Under the pieces are notes generated by a model. The model was not told where the DNA came from, ran no database searches, and worked only from the letters and a program-made list of their open reading frames with translations. A stretch of 64,000 nucleotides of DNA from Sandaracinaceae bacterium (GTDB lineage Bacteria > Myxococcota_A > Polyangia > Polyangiales > Houyiibacteriaceae): assembly GCA_020633075.1 (NCBI GenBank), contig JACKEI010000003.1, forward strand, positions 496,001 through 560,000, given 5' to 3'. The stretch's first letter is position 1. Every line of letters starts with the position of its first letter. The position numbers were made by a program, and so were the translations under genes. Below, in pieces: positions 17,473-25,821 of the stretch.

Positions 17473-18314
17473 CCGCCGCGTTCCTCGATGACCCCCCGCG
17501 CGCGGAGCTTTCGTGACCAGTAGCGGAGCACGACGGCGGCAGTCAGGGCGCTCAGCGCGCCGAGCGACGCCGCGGCGCGCACGGAGGGTGCGGCGAGGCA
17601 GAGGATGGCCAGCGCCGCTGCTCCCCAGGCCGCCCAAGCCGCCAGCGCTCCCGTCAACAACAGCGAATAGAAGGCCTCCCGCACCAGCCCGTAGAAGCCC
17701 GCGCGTGACTCCCCGTCGTAGCGAGCCTCCTTGTCGTACTCGAGCGTCGCGGAGCGTGGCCGCAGCACGCCCACTAGCGCCGCCAGGTTGCCCCAGCGGG
17801 TGTTCATGGCGACCACCCCCTCAGCCACATCACGGCGCATGACGCAGAACGCCCCAGCTCCAGGCGGCACCGGCGCCGCCCCCGGGATTCGGAGCAGCAG
17901 CCCGTAGCCGAAGCGAGCGACGCGGAACCACGCAGGCTCATGTCGGCGGCGCTTGGTCGCGAATACGACGTCTTGCTCCGGCCCGAGCGCATCGACCAAG
18001 GCGGGAATGACCTCGGGAGGGTCCTGCAGGTCACCATCGAGCACGACGCACACCTCGCCTGCAGCGGCGCGCAAGCCCTCGAGCGTCGCCCCCAACTGCC
18101 CCACGTTGGCGGCCAGGTGCAGCACGCGAACGGGCGGCCGGAGACCAGCGGCCGCAGTGCGTGTGTCGTCGTTGCTGGCGTCGTCTACCAGCAGGACCTC
18201 GAAGCTGCGATGCGTGGCGCGGCCCGCTCGAACGCACCTCTCCGCGAGCTCTTCGAGGATGGCGGCCTCGTTGAAGACCGGCGCCACGATTGAGAGTCGC
18301 GGGGTGCTAGCCAT
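17469..18314 (-). CDS. Family 2 glycosyltransferase, polyprenyl-phosphate sugar transferase type
   Basis: A 281-residue enzyme. The GT-A domain opens with LSIVAPVFNEAAILEEL and has VDDASNDDT, the DxD-like LDGDLQDPPEVIPAL, and a second acceptor stretch with GAGAFCVMRRDVAEG. That order is characteristic of dolichol-phosphate-mannose synthase/GtrB/ArnC-type enzymes. The last 70 residues hold two hydrophobic segments that would anchor it in the membrane. It probably makes a polyprenyl-phosphate-linked sugar. Its start overlaps the 3' end of the epimerase-aminotransferase gene by eight bases and its stop overlaps the start of the GT-C-like gene. Confidence 0.88.
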   Translation of the reverse strand: MASTPRLSIVAPVFNEAAILEELAERCVRAGRATHRSFEVLLVDDASNDDTRTAAAGLRPPVRVLHLAANVGQLGATLEGLRAAAGEVCVVLDGDLQDPPEVIPALVDALGPEQDVVFATKRRRHEPAWFRVARFGYGLLLRIPGAAPVPPGAGAFCVMRRDVAEGVVAMNTRWGNLAALVGVLRPRSATLEYDKEARYDGESRAGFYGLVREAFYSLLLTGALAAWAAWGAAALAILCLAAPSVRAAASLGALSALTAAVVLRYWSRKLRARGVIEERGG

Positions 18315-20403
18315 CGTTCGCCGCCGCCAGCGCTGCCGCGATGCGGTCGAGGTCAGACTCGTCCATGCGGCTGTGCAGGGGAATGCTGACGAGACGCTCG
18401 TACACCGCTTCCGTCACAGGTAGCGGCGGCTGGGGGGCGAGCCTGTGGAGTTGGTGTAGCAGCGGGGAGAAGTAGCGCCGGCCTTCGATCCCGTGCTCAT
18501 CCAAGAGTGCGATCAGCTGGTTCGAGGGCAGGCTGCTGCGCACGACCAGGTTCTGGATGTTGGACACCATGCCTTCGGGAATGTGCTGCAGCCCGACGCC
18601 GCTGATCGAGTCGGTGGCCCGGCGGATTCGGGCCTCGTATGCGCGCCGCCGCGCCAGGATGTCGTCCAACCGCGCCAGGGTGTGCCGGCCGGTGGCGGCC
18701 GAGAGCTCATCGAGCTTGGCGTTCCAGCCGGTCTGCGAGGCGAGGGGATCCGCGGCCAGACCATGGGTTCGCAGTTGGCGCAGCTGGGCGGCCTGTTCGA
18801 CGGACGAAGGCACGATGGCGCCGCCCTCGATCGCCGCCAACACCTTGGTGGCGTGAAAACTGAACGCGGTGGCAGTGACCTCCCCTGGGACCCGAACATC
18901 CCCACGGCTGGTGCCGAATGCGTGGGCCGCGTCGTGAATGACGGAGGCACCTGCGCTGTGCGCCAGGGGCTCGATCGCCGCCAGATCGGGCCACACGCCA
19001 TAAACGCTCACCGGCACCACCAGGCTCACGTCTGCGTGCTCGCTGAGCAACTCCCGGAGGTGGTGGGGACACATCGTGAACGTGTCCGGGTCGATGTCGC
19101 AGAAGACCGGACGCAAGCCCGCTTGCTCGACCGCGTTGAGCGTGGCGGCGTAGGTGAAGGACGGCAGGATGGCGGCGCCCGTGCGTGCGGTGGCGTGGAT
19201 GGCCAGCAGCAGCGCCGCCGACCCCGTCGAGACGGCGATGACATCGTCGACCCGGAGCCACGCGGCAAGCTCGGCTTCGAACGCGCGCACGTGCGGCCCG
19301 TTGTTGGTTGTCCATCCGCTCTCGAGCGCCGCCTCGATTTGCGAAAGCAGGTTGCGGTCGGGCTCGTACAGGGGGCGAACGGCCGGAATGCGGGGTGGCT
19401 CGGGGGCGGGCGGAGAGTCCGCCAGCAGGCCCCAGTGCGCGAGCACTTGCCGCAGGCCCGCGTCCAGCGACGTCTCAGCTCGGAAGCCCAACGTCTTCTC
19501 CAACAGCGAGACGTCGGGAGTCCGACGGGGAATCTCAGCGAAGCCCGCGCCGAAGAACTGAGTGCCCGGCACGTCGCGCGTGCCCAGCTCACTACCACTC
19601 AGCGCCAGCATTCGCTCGGCCAGCTGCTTCATGGTCACCGGCTCGCGCCGACCCACGTGGACAACGCGTCCTGCGAGCTCGCTCTTCTCGTCCAGGCCGA
19701 GCACCAGCTGCGTCGTGGCTTCCACGGCGTCGTCTATCCAGCAGAAGCTCCGGATGGCGCCGCCACCGTCCACCAACTGCAGCGGCTCGCCCTCGAGGAG
19801 CGCACCTACGAACTGCGAGATCACGCGGCCTCGGCCCGGCTCGTCCATCAGGGGCCCGTAGACGTTGAAATAGCGGACGCCACAGGCCACGAGGCCGTGG
19901 CGTGCAAGGGCCCAGGCCCAGTGTTCCGAGGCCAATTTCGCTACGCCGTACGACCAGCGCGACTGGGTGCTCGGGCCGAACACGCTGTCGGAGGCCTCGT
20001 GCATGCCCGAGTTGTTCTTCCCCAGCGCCTCGCTCGAGCTGGCGAACACAACCGGGACGCCTGCTGCGTGGGCAGCCTCGAACACGTTGCGCGAACCCAT
20101 CATCGTGACATCGAGGATCTCGAGCGGCGCTTCACTATAGCGGCGGACGTCAGCGATCGCGGCGAGGTGCACGACCCGACTGCACCGAGCCGTGAGTTGG
20201 GCGAGCAGAGCCCTGTCCCGAATGTCTCCCTCCACCAGCTCCACCCCGGCGGACGCGTCGAGGCGTCCGAGGGAGAAGTCGCGGTCCAACCCGATGACGC
20301 CGTACCCCTTGGCCTCTAGGCGACGACTGAGCGCGCTGCCCACAAAGCCCGCGGCTCCTGTCACTAGAATGGGCCGCTCAAGCGGCGATGTGGTCGATTG
20401 CAA
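18307..20403 (-). CDS. Fused NAD-dependent sugar epimerase/dehydratase and DegT-family aminotransferase
   Basis: A 698-residue two-domain enzyme. Residues 10-330 are an extended short-chain dehydrogenase: the nucleotide-binding GAAGFVGS is at 16-23, SSS at 122-124, and the catalytic YGVAK pair is Y152/K156. Residues about 340-695 are a DegT/DnrJ/EryC1 aminotransferase: HDAAHAFG (D491, binds pyridoxal nitrogen) and SFHATKVLAAIEGG, with the predicted Schiff-base lysine K520. Both active sites look intact. These are normally separate genes acting in succession on an NDP-4-keto-sugar, so the fusion probably makes an NDP-amino sugar for the downstream glycosyltransferases. No frameshift or linker defect is visible between the domains. 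Confidence 0.88.
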   Translation of the reverse strand: MQSTTSPLERPILVTGAAGFVGSALSRRLEAKGYGVIGLDRDFSLGRLDASAGVELVEGDIRDRALLAQLTARCSRVVHLAAIADVRRYSEAPLEILDVTMMGSRNVFEAAHAAGVPVVFASSSEALGKNNSGMHEASDSVFGPSTQSRWSYGVAKLASEHWAWALARHGLVACGVRYFNVYGPLMDEPGRGRVISQFVGALLEGEPLQLVDGGGAIRSFCWIDDAVEATTQLVLGLDEKSELAGRVVHVGRREPVTMKQLAERMLALSGSELGTRDVPGTQFFGAGFAEIPRRTPDVSLLEKTLGFRAETSLDAGLRQVLAHWGLLADSPPAPEPPRIPAVRPLYEPDRNLLSQIEAALESGWTTNNGPHVRAFEAELAAWLRVDDVIAVSTGSAALLLAIHATARTGAAILPSFTYAATLNAVEQAGLRPVFCDIDPDTFTMCPHHLRELLSEHADVSLVVPVSVYGVWPDLAAIEPLAHSAGASVIHDAAHAFGTSRGDVRVPGEVTATAFSFHATKVLAAIEGGAIVPSSVEQAAQLRQLRTHGLAADPLASQTGWNAKLDELSAATGRHTLARLDDILARRRAYEARIRRATDSISGVGLQHIPEGMVSNIQNLVVRSSLPSNQLIALLDEHGIEGRRYFSPLLHQLHRLAPQPPLPVTEAVYERLVSIPLHSRMDESDLDRIAAALAAANDG

Positions 20404-20472
20404 CGGGAAGCTCCTTGAGGCGGCACCAATACCACGGCGCCGGTTGACTGCTCCACCGCGTTGAGCGGATGG

Positions 20473-21063
20473 TCAGTTCGGCTTCTGCGTGTGGGCTTTG
20501 CGCCTCCGCAACCGCACCACGACCTCCGTCACGCCAACTATCACCAGAAGCAACGCAACGAGCGCGCGGAGCCCGATGCTGAATCCGCTCTCCGCCTGAG
20601 GGGAGGATGACTCGACCGCCACCTCGGTCCAGAAGCTACCGTCGTCATTGGCGCGAATGCGCGTCGCGAGCTGCAGCACCGCCGCGCGGTGGGCGTCGCC
20701 CAACTCGGTGTCGACAACGAGCACGAAGCTGTCCGACTCCGCCAGGGACACGCGGCCACTGGTGGGCGCGTCGTGAGACACCAGGCGGACTTCAAACATG
20801 GTCGAGGGAGCCGCTGTGGACTCGAGCTGGACCCTGATCTGCCGCGCCTCGATATTGACGCCCGTCAGGCGAAACCCAGGAGTCGCCTCGTCGCCCAGCT
20901 CTGACGGCGCAAAGAGCGCGAGGATGCGGGCCTCCTGACCGGGACCGATCACCTGGTCCGCGCGGGCCGAGCGCGCTGTCGACAGGCACATGAGCACACC
21001 CGCGAGCGCGGCTGCGAGGCGGGCGCGCGGGCGTCGGTGACGACGGCAGTCCGAGCTTTCCAT
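20473..21063 (-). CDS. Secreted protein with C-terminal membrane anchor, unknown family
   Basis: A 196-residue protein with a basic N-terminus and a signal segment (LAAALAGVLMCLSTARSARA). The middle region is beta-rich (GFRLTGVNIEARQIRVQLE, FVLVVDTELGD). A C-terminal hydrophobic helix (RALVALLLVIVGVTEVVV) ends in basic RLRRRKAH, fixing the mature domain outside with a cytoplasmic tail. It stands upstream of the epimerase-aminotransferase gene on the same strand, 69 bases away, so it may head the glycan operon. I do not recognise the family. Confidence 0.6.
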   Translation of the reverse strand: MESSDCRRHRRPRARLAAALAGVLMCLSTARSARADQVIGPGQEARILALFAPSELGDEATPGFRLTGVNIEARQIRVQLESTAAPSTMFEVRLVSHDAPTSGRVSLAESDSFVLVVDTELGDAHRAAVLQLATRIRANDDGSFWTEVAVESSSPQAESGFSIGLRALVALLLVIVGVTEVVVRLRRRKAHTQKPN

Positions 21064-21235
21064 TCGGCGGGGAGTCTACACGAGACCGCGGGGGGGCAGC
21101 CCACTTCGCACGCTAAGGTCGCGCGTAGAAGCGCCGGCGAGTCTCACGTGCACGAGCCCCTGCGCGCTCGGCGGCTCACGCTCCGCGGCGCCGGGTGACC
21201 GCGAGTCTTTGCGACGCCGCATTCGTCCCCGACGG

Positions 21236-21270
21236 AAGAAGAAAACCCCTTGATGCAAGGCATCAAGGGG
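21236..21270 (-). terminator. Rho-independent terminator behind tRNA-Lys/Arg
   Basis: The minus-strand transcript of the tRNA-Arg/tRNA-Lys genes runs into an 11-bp perfect stem (21246-21256 paired with 21260-21270, arms ccccttgatgc and gcatcaagggg, three-base loop), immediately followed by TTTTCTTCTT. It lies two bases past the encoded CCA of tRNA-Lys. Bases 21230-21254 recur at 15737-15761. Confidence 0.88.
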
Positions 21271-21272
21271 CT

Positions 21273-21348
<76 letters not shown>

Positions 21349-21352
21349 GGAG

Positions 21353-21429
21353 TGGCACACCCGGTAGGAGTCGAACCTACGACCTGCGGATTCGAAGTCC
21401 GACGCTCTATCCAGCTGAGCTACGGGTGC
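21353..21429 (-). tRNA. tRNA-Arg(TCG)
   Basis: A 77-base cloverleaf with encoded CCA. The acceptor GCACCCG pairs with CGGGTGT (one wobble). The anticodon loop CTTCGAA gives TCG, reading CGA/CGG arginine codons. Only four bases separate it from tRNA-Lys, so they are likely cotranscribed. Compare the separate tRNA-Arg(ACG) at 32755. Confidence 0.95.
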
Positions 21430-21510
21430 ATCGCGTGTCGCGTCTCGGACTCCGGGAAGGCCGAGCCGCCATCACGTGAAGCAAAAGATAAGAGATGTCA
21501 AGGAGGAGTA

Positions 21511-21529
21511 AGAACCCGATGAAATCGGG
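21511..21529 (-). terminator. Possible terminator behind tRNA-His
   Basis: On the minus strand, about six bases past tRNA-His, CCCGAT and ATCGGG form a six-pair hairpin with a short loop, followed by TTCTT. The stem is short and the T-run weak, but the position supports termination of the tRNA-His transcript before tRNA-Arg. Confidence 0.5.
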
Positions 21530-21534
21530 GGTCT

Positions 21535-21610
21535 TGGGGTGAGTGACGGGGCTTGAACCCGCGACCACCGGAGCCACAATCCAGTGCTCTACCACTGAGC
21601 TACACCCACC
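21535..21610 (-). tRNA. tRNA-His(GTG)
   Basis: A 76-base gene with encoded CCA. The anticodon loop TTGTGGC gives GTG (histidine). The extra 5' G (position -1) opposite the C discriminator, the identity element for histidyl-tRNA synthetase, is present in the gene itself. A consensus-like promoter lies upstream at 21630-21657. Confidence 0.95.
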
Positions 21611-21629
21611 AAGAAGGAGGTCGGCGCGG

Positions 21630-21657
21630 ACTATAGCGGCGGATGCCCGGTTGGCAA
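21630..21657 (-). promoter_or_regulatory. Sigma-70-type promoter for tRNA-His
   Basis: On the minus strand TTGCCA (-35, 21652-21657) and TATAGT (-10, 21630-21635) are separated by 16 bases. The predicted start is near 21623, about a dozen bases before the tRNA-His 5' end. Confidence 0.75.
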
Positions 21658-21689
21658 GTCCTATCCGGCGTCCCGTCGCCTCGCGCCTG

Positions 21690-22241
21690 TTACCCCGGCG
21701 TCACCGGCGCTGCGGGGGTCACCAGGCGGCCCTGCTGGTAGCGGCGGCGGGCCCACTCGGCCATGCCGATGCCGGCCGAGACGGCGATGGGGTAGCTGTG
21801 GTTGATGCCGTACATGGGGATCGCGACCACCTGGTGCGCAGCCTCCACGATGGCCGGGGCGCAGCCGTCGTCCTCGTTGCCGAAGACCAGCACCGCGTCG
21901 TCGGGCATGTCCGCCTCCCACAGCCCCACGTTGCTCACGTCCTTCTCGAACGCGACGATGGGCCAGCCTTGGGTCCGCGCCCTCTCGAGGAACGCGGCGG
22001 TGTCGGGCAGCTCCACGATGTTCTCGTAGCGCTGCATGCCCATCGCCGCGCGCGGGTACCAGGGCTCCGAGCCGATCAGGATGATCTCGCGCGCCAGGAA
22101 CGAGTGCGCCGTGCGGATGATCGCGCCGATGTTGAACGGGTTCTTGGCGCGGTCGATGGCCACGCGAAAGGGGTGCCGGATGGTGTCGAGGGTCTCTCGG
22201 ATCTCGGAGCGCGGCATGTCGAAGGGGGGGACGTGCGCCAT
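21690..22241 (-). CDS. SpoU/TrmH-family RNA 2'-O-methyltransferase
   Basis: A 183-residue single-domain SPOUT methyltransferase. Motif 1 appears as AKNPFNIGAIIRTAHSF (Asn-x-Gly then Arg), motif 2 as VLVFGNEDDGCAP (Glu in place of the usual GSE), and motif 3 as IPMYGINHSYPIAVSAGIG, which forms the knot. It presumably methylates a ribose in tRNA or rRNA using S-adenosylmethionine; the substrate cannot be read. AGAGGA precedes its ATG. It sits beside the tRNA-His/Arg/Lys cluster on the same strand, but their promoter and terminators separate them. Confidence 0.85.
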   Translation of the reverse strand: MAHVPPFDMPRSEIRETLDTIRHPFRVAIDRAKNPFNIGAIIRTAHSFLAREIILIGSEPWYPRAAMGMQRYENIVELPDTAAFLERARTQGWPIVAFEKDVSNVGLWEADMPDDAVLVFGNEDDGCAPAIVEAAHQVVAIPMYGINHSYPIAVSAGIGMAEWARRRYQQGRLVTPAAPVTPG

Positions 22242-22255
22242 GGGTTCCTCTCGGG

Positions 22256-22972
22256 TCAGTCAGCGTCGGCGTTGCGCTCCAGGATGGCGATCTTCTGCCA
22301 GATCTTGCGCTGCAGCCCGATGGTCATCTGCTCGAGGTCGGTGACGGCCTCCACGGCCTCCTCGTCGTCGAAGCCGTCGCAGTAGAGCGCCGCGATCTTG
22401 CCGATGATGCTCAGCATCTCGGTGCAGTAGTCCAGGTAGCGCTGCAGCTGGAAGGGCGTCATACGCCGCACGGGCGAGCTCTCCGTCGCGGCGTAGCCCG
22501 CCTCCAGCGCGTCGGGGTTCTTGGTGAGCTGATGGACGTCCACCAGGTGCGCGAGCGTGCGCAGCTGCTGCACCGCCTGAAAGACCTTGGCGCGCTTGGC
22601 CCGGCGCTCCACCGAGAAGAGGAAGAAGATGGCTGCGCCGAGCAGCACCACGTCGTTGACCGCGGCCTCGCTCACCTGCACCAGCTCGGGCAGCCCGAAG
22701 GTCGAGCGCTGGTGTCCGATGCGCACACTGGCCACCACGGCGAAGATGCTGGCCGCCAGCATGAGCGTGACGACGACCACGCTGAGCGCCCGCAGCTTCA
22801 TGTTGGGGCGCTCGATCCACTCGCTGGTCTCCTTGGCGTGCGAGGCCAGGGTGATGAGCTCCTGGCTCACGCGCGAGAGGCCGCTGTCCGGGAAGCGCTC
22901 GTGGACGCGGCGCGCCAGCAGCTCCGCGGTGCTCAGGATCTTGAGCGGGTCGAGGCGAGACAGTTCCGACAT
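22256..22972 (-). CDS. Hypothetical protein with two membrane helices
   Basis: A 238-residue protein of no family I recognise. Residues 1-60 are soluble and helical (ILSTAELLARRVHERFPDSG). Two transmembrane helices follow (ALSVVVVTLMLAASIFAVVA and VNDVVLLGAAIFFLF) with a short loop between, and a helical cytoplasmic tail rich in Leu, Glu and Asp makes up the rest (AVEAVTDLEQMTIGLQRK). It is 15 bases upstream of the SpoU gene on the same strand. The start at 22972 was chosen where the conserved-looking region opens. Confidence 0.65.
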   Translation of the reverse strand: MSELSRLDPLKILSTAELLARRVHERFPDSGLSRVSQELITLASHAKETSEWIERPNMKLRALSVVVVTLMLAASIFAVVASVRIGHQRSTFGLPELVQVSEAAVNDVVLLGAAIFFLFSVERRAKRAKVFQAVQQLRTLAHLVDVHQLTKNPDALEAGYAATESSPVRRMTPFQLQRYLDYCTEMLSIIGKIAALYCDGFDDEEAVEAVTDLEQMTIGLQRKIWQKIAILERNADAD

Positions 22973-23132
22973 GGTGCGCGCACGATACCACCAGAGCTGG
23001 GATCCGGCGGCCGCCACGCGCGCGCCGGCGGAGCGCGGCGGGGTGGGTATGGAGGCGGCCCGGATTCACGGGTGATCACGGGTCCGTGGCCACTGTCGAG
23101 TGCTGGCACGTGGCGTGAAGTGGGTGCTGCCC

Positions 23133-24629
23133 ATGGTCGCTATCGCTCACGCAGGTTGCTTGATTGGCATCGACGCCCACGCGGTGCAGGTGGAGGTGCA
23201 GGTGGGCACCGGCTTGCCCGGCTTCGACATCGTGGGGCTGCCCGAGCGCGGCGTGCGCGAGAGCCGCGTGCGCGTGAAGTCGGCGCTGCAGGCCTTTGGC
23301 TTCAAGCTGCCGCCGCGCGCGCTGGTGCTCAACCTGGCGCCTGGAGACCTGCGCAAGACGGGGGCCGGGTACGACCTGGCCATCGCGGTGGCGGTTCAGG
23401 CCGCGTGCGACGCCGTGGATCCTCAGGCCCTGCGGAGCACGCTGCTGCTGGGTGAGCTGGCGCTGTCCGGCGTGCTGCGGCCGGTGCGTGGCGTGCTCAG
23501 CCAGCTACGCGGCGCGCGGGAGCGGGGGCTGGCGCGCGCGGTGGTGCCGCTGGCCAACGCGGCCGAGGCGGCGCTCGCGACGGGCATCGACGTGTACGTG
23601 GCCGAGAGGCTGAGCGACGTGGTGGGCTTCCTGAACGGGCAGCGTGGGCTGCAGCGGGCCGACGCGCGCGCGCAGTTCTCCGAGGGGGAGGCGCACAGCG
23701 CGGGGGACGCCGACATGGCCGACGTGCGCGGCCAGGCGGGGGCGCGGCGCGCGCTCGAGATCGCGGCGGCAGGTATGCACAACCTCTTGCTGCTGGGCCC
23801 GCCGGGTGGGGGCAAGACCATGCTCGCGCGGCGCCTCGTGACGCTGCTGCCGGAGCCGACGCCGGAGGAGGCGATGGAGATCGCGACGGTGGCCAGCGCG
23901 GCGGGGATCTACGCCGGGGCCTCCCAGGCGGCCGTGCGGCGCCCCTTCCGCGCACCGCACCACACCGCCTCGGCGGCGGCGTTGATCGGCGGGGGTGACC
24001 CCGTGCAGCCCGGCGAGGTCACGCTGGCCCACGGGGGCGTGCTCTTCCTGGACGAGCTGCCGGAGTTCCGGCGTGACGTGATCGAGACCCTGCGCACCAC
24101 CATGGAGTCCGGCGCGGTCAGCATCGCGCGTGCGCGCTGCCGCGTGAGCATGCCGGCCGACCCCATGGTCGTGGCCGCCATGAACCCCTGCCCCTGCGGC
24201 TTTCAGGGCGACACGGAGCGCCTGTGCGCGTGCACGCCCGAGCAGGTGGCGCGCTATCGAGCGCGCGTGTCGGGCCCGCTGCTGGACCGCTTCGACATGC
24301 ACGTGGAGGTGCCGCGCGTGCGCTCGAGGGACCTGCGCGAGGCGGAGCGGGGGGAGAGCTCGGCCAGCATCCGGGCGCGGGTGGCGGCGGCGCGGGAGCA
24401 CGCCCTGCCACGGCAGGCGGACCTGACGGCCCTGCACCGGGCGACGGACCTGCGCGGCGTGCAGCTGCTGGACCGCGCCGTGGAGAAGCTGGGCCTGTCG
24501 GCGCGGGGCTACGTGAAGGCGCTGCGCGTGGCGCACACCATCGCGCGCCTCGAGGGGCACGACGTGGTGCAGCAGCCGCACGTGGCCGAGGCCGTGCAGT
24601 ACCGGCGCCTGGACCGGCGCGCCCCCTAG
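23133..24629 (+). CDS. comM: YifB/ComM-family AAA ATPase (Mg-chelatase-like)
   Basis: About 498 residues, the usual length for YifB/ComM. The N-terminal Lon-protease-like domain opens LIGIDAHAVQVEVQVGTGLP and contains PGFDIVGLPERGVRESRVR. The AAA+ domain has Walker A GPPGGGKTMLARRL and Walker B GGVLFLDELPEF. The zinc-binding region reads NPCPCGFQGD, then CACTPEQVARY. ComM is a helicase that promotes branch migration during natural transformation, so this product may act with RecA, encoded next on the same strand. The start is uncertain: an in-frame GTG lies at 23100, and no strong ribosome-binding site distinguishes them. Confidence 0.9.
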   Translation: MVAIAHAGCLIGIDAHAVQVEVQVGTGLPGFDIVGLPERGVRESRVRVKSALQAFGFKLPPRALVLNLAPGDLRKTGAGYDLAIAVAVQAACDAVDPQALRSTLLLGELALSGVLRPVRGVLSQLRGARERGLARAVVPLANAAEAALATGIDVYVAERLSDVVGFLNGQRGLQRADARAQFSEGEAHSAGDADMADVRGQAGARRALEIAAAGMHNLLLLGPPGGGKTMLARRLVTLLPEPTPEEAMEIATVASAAGIYAGASQAAVRRPFRAPHHTASAAALIGGGDPVQPGEVTLAHGGVLFLDELPEFRRDVIETLRTTMESGAVSIARARCRVSMPADPMVVAAMNPCPCGFQGDTERLCACTPEQVARYRARVSGPLLDRFDMHVEVPRVRSRDLREAERGESSASIRARVAAAREHALPRQADLTALHRATDLRGVQLLDRAVEKLGLSARGYVKALRVAHTIARLEGHDVVQQPHVAEAVQYRRLDRRAP

Positions 24630-24719
24630 CGGCGCTCGCCGCGCGTGCCGACGAGCCCGCGCAGAAGACTCGGCGTGTCCGCACAGGGCGGCGCGCACCT
24701 TACCCGGAGCAAAGACAAG

Positions 24720-25793
24720 ATGACCCTCAAAGACAGACTCAAGGCCTTGGACCAAGCGTTGCGCGACGTGGAGAAGCAGTTCGGCAAGGGCTCGCTCATG
24801 CGCCTGGGCGAGCGCCCCGTGGTGAGCGTGCCCAGCATCTCCACGGGCTGCCCGTCGCTGGACGTGGCGCTCGGCTGCGGCGGCTACCCGCGCGGGCGCG
24901 TGGTGGAGATCTACGGCCCCGAGGCCAGCGGCAAGACCACCCTCACCCTGCACGCCATCGCGGAGTGCCAGCGCGCGGGGGGCGTGGCGGCCTTCATCGA
25001 CGCCGAGCACGCGCTCGACACAAACTACGCGCGGGCGCTGGGCGTGGACATCGACGCGCTCTTGGTGAGCCAGCCGGACAACGGCGAGCAGGCCCTCAAC
25101 ATCGCCGAGACGCTGGTGCGCAGCGGTGCGGTGGACCTCTTGGTGGTGGACTCGGTGGCGGCGCTGGTGCCGCAGGCCGAGATCGAAGGCGACATGGGCC
25201 AGAACCACGTGGGCCTGCAGGCCCGCCTCATGAGCCAGGCCCTCCGCAAGATCACGGGCGTCTGCCACAGCACGGACACCACCATCATCTTCATCAACCA
25301 GCTGCGCATGAAGATCGGCGTGATGTTCGGCTCCCCCGAGACCACCACGGGAGGCAACGCGCTCAAGTACTACTCGTCGGTGCGCCTGGACGTGCGCCGC
25401 ATCAGCGCGCTCAAGACGGGCGACGAGGTCATCGGCAACCGCACCCGCGTGAAGGTGGTCAAGAACAAGCTGGCGCCCCCGTTCCGCAACGTGGAGTTCG
25501 ACATCCGCTACGGCGCGGGCATCGACGCGGTGGGCGACCTCCTGGACGCGGCCGCCTCGCTGGGCCTGGTGGAGAAGAACGGGGCCTACTTCTCGTTCGA
25601 AGGCACGTCGCTGGGGCAGGGGCGCGAGAAGGCGCGGCAGTCGTTGGTCGACGCGCCGGACACCTACGCCCGGCTCAGCGCGGCCGTGGTGGCGCGCACG
25701 TCTCCCGAGGGCAAGGCCGCTGCCACCGCGGACGCGGCGGCGGCCGCGAACGGCGACGGGAAGGGCGACGGCAAGGGCAAGAAGGCGGCGTAG
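24720..25793 (+). CDS. recA: Recombinase RecA
   Basis: A 357-residue RecA, the ATP-dependent strand-exchange and LexA-coprotease protein. The N-terminal helix, then Walker A GPEASGKTT, the Walker B region DLLVVDSVAAL, loop 1 and 2 sequence EIEGDMGQNHVGLQARLMSQ and the TGGNALKYYSSVRLDVRR stretch are all present. The C-terminus is low complexity (Ala/Gly/Asp/Lys), ending KGDGKGKKAA, in place of the usual acidic tail. GGAG precedes the ATG. No obvious SOS box is visible in the 90 bases upstream. Same strand as the comM-type gene. Confidence 0.97.
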   Translation: MTLKDRLKALDQALRDVEKQFGKGSLMRLGERPVVSVPSISTGCPSLDVALGCGGYPRGRVVEIYGPEASGKTTLTLHAIAECQRAGGVAAFIDAEHALDTNYARALGVDIDALLVSQPDNGEQALNIAETLVRSGAVDLLVVDSVAALVPQAEIEGDMGQNHVGLQARLMSQALRKITGVCHSTDTTIIFINQLRMKIGVMFGSPETTTGGNALKYYSSVRLDVRRISALKTGDEVIGNRTRVKVVKNKLAPPFRNVEFDIRYGAGIDAVGDLLDAAASLGLVEKNGAYFSFEGTSLGQGREKARQSLVDAPDTYARLSAAVVARTSPEGKAAATADAAAAANGDGKGDGKGKKAA

Positions 25794-25821
25794 TCGTCGG
25801 TCGCAGCGGGTGCCCGACCGC

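Noticed and set aside
21480..21501. TTGACA on the minus strand as a promoter for tRNA-Arg/Lys
   Set aside because: No acceptable -10 lies 16-18 bases downstream (CACGTG occupies the position).
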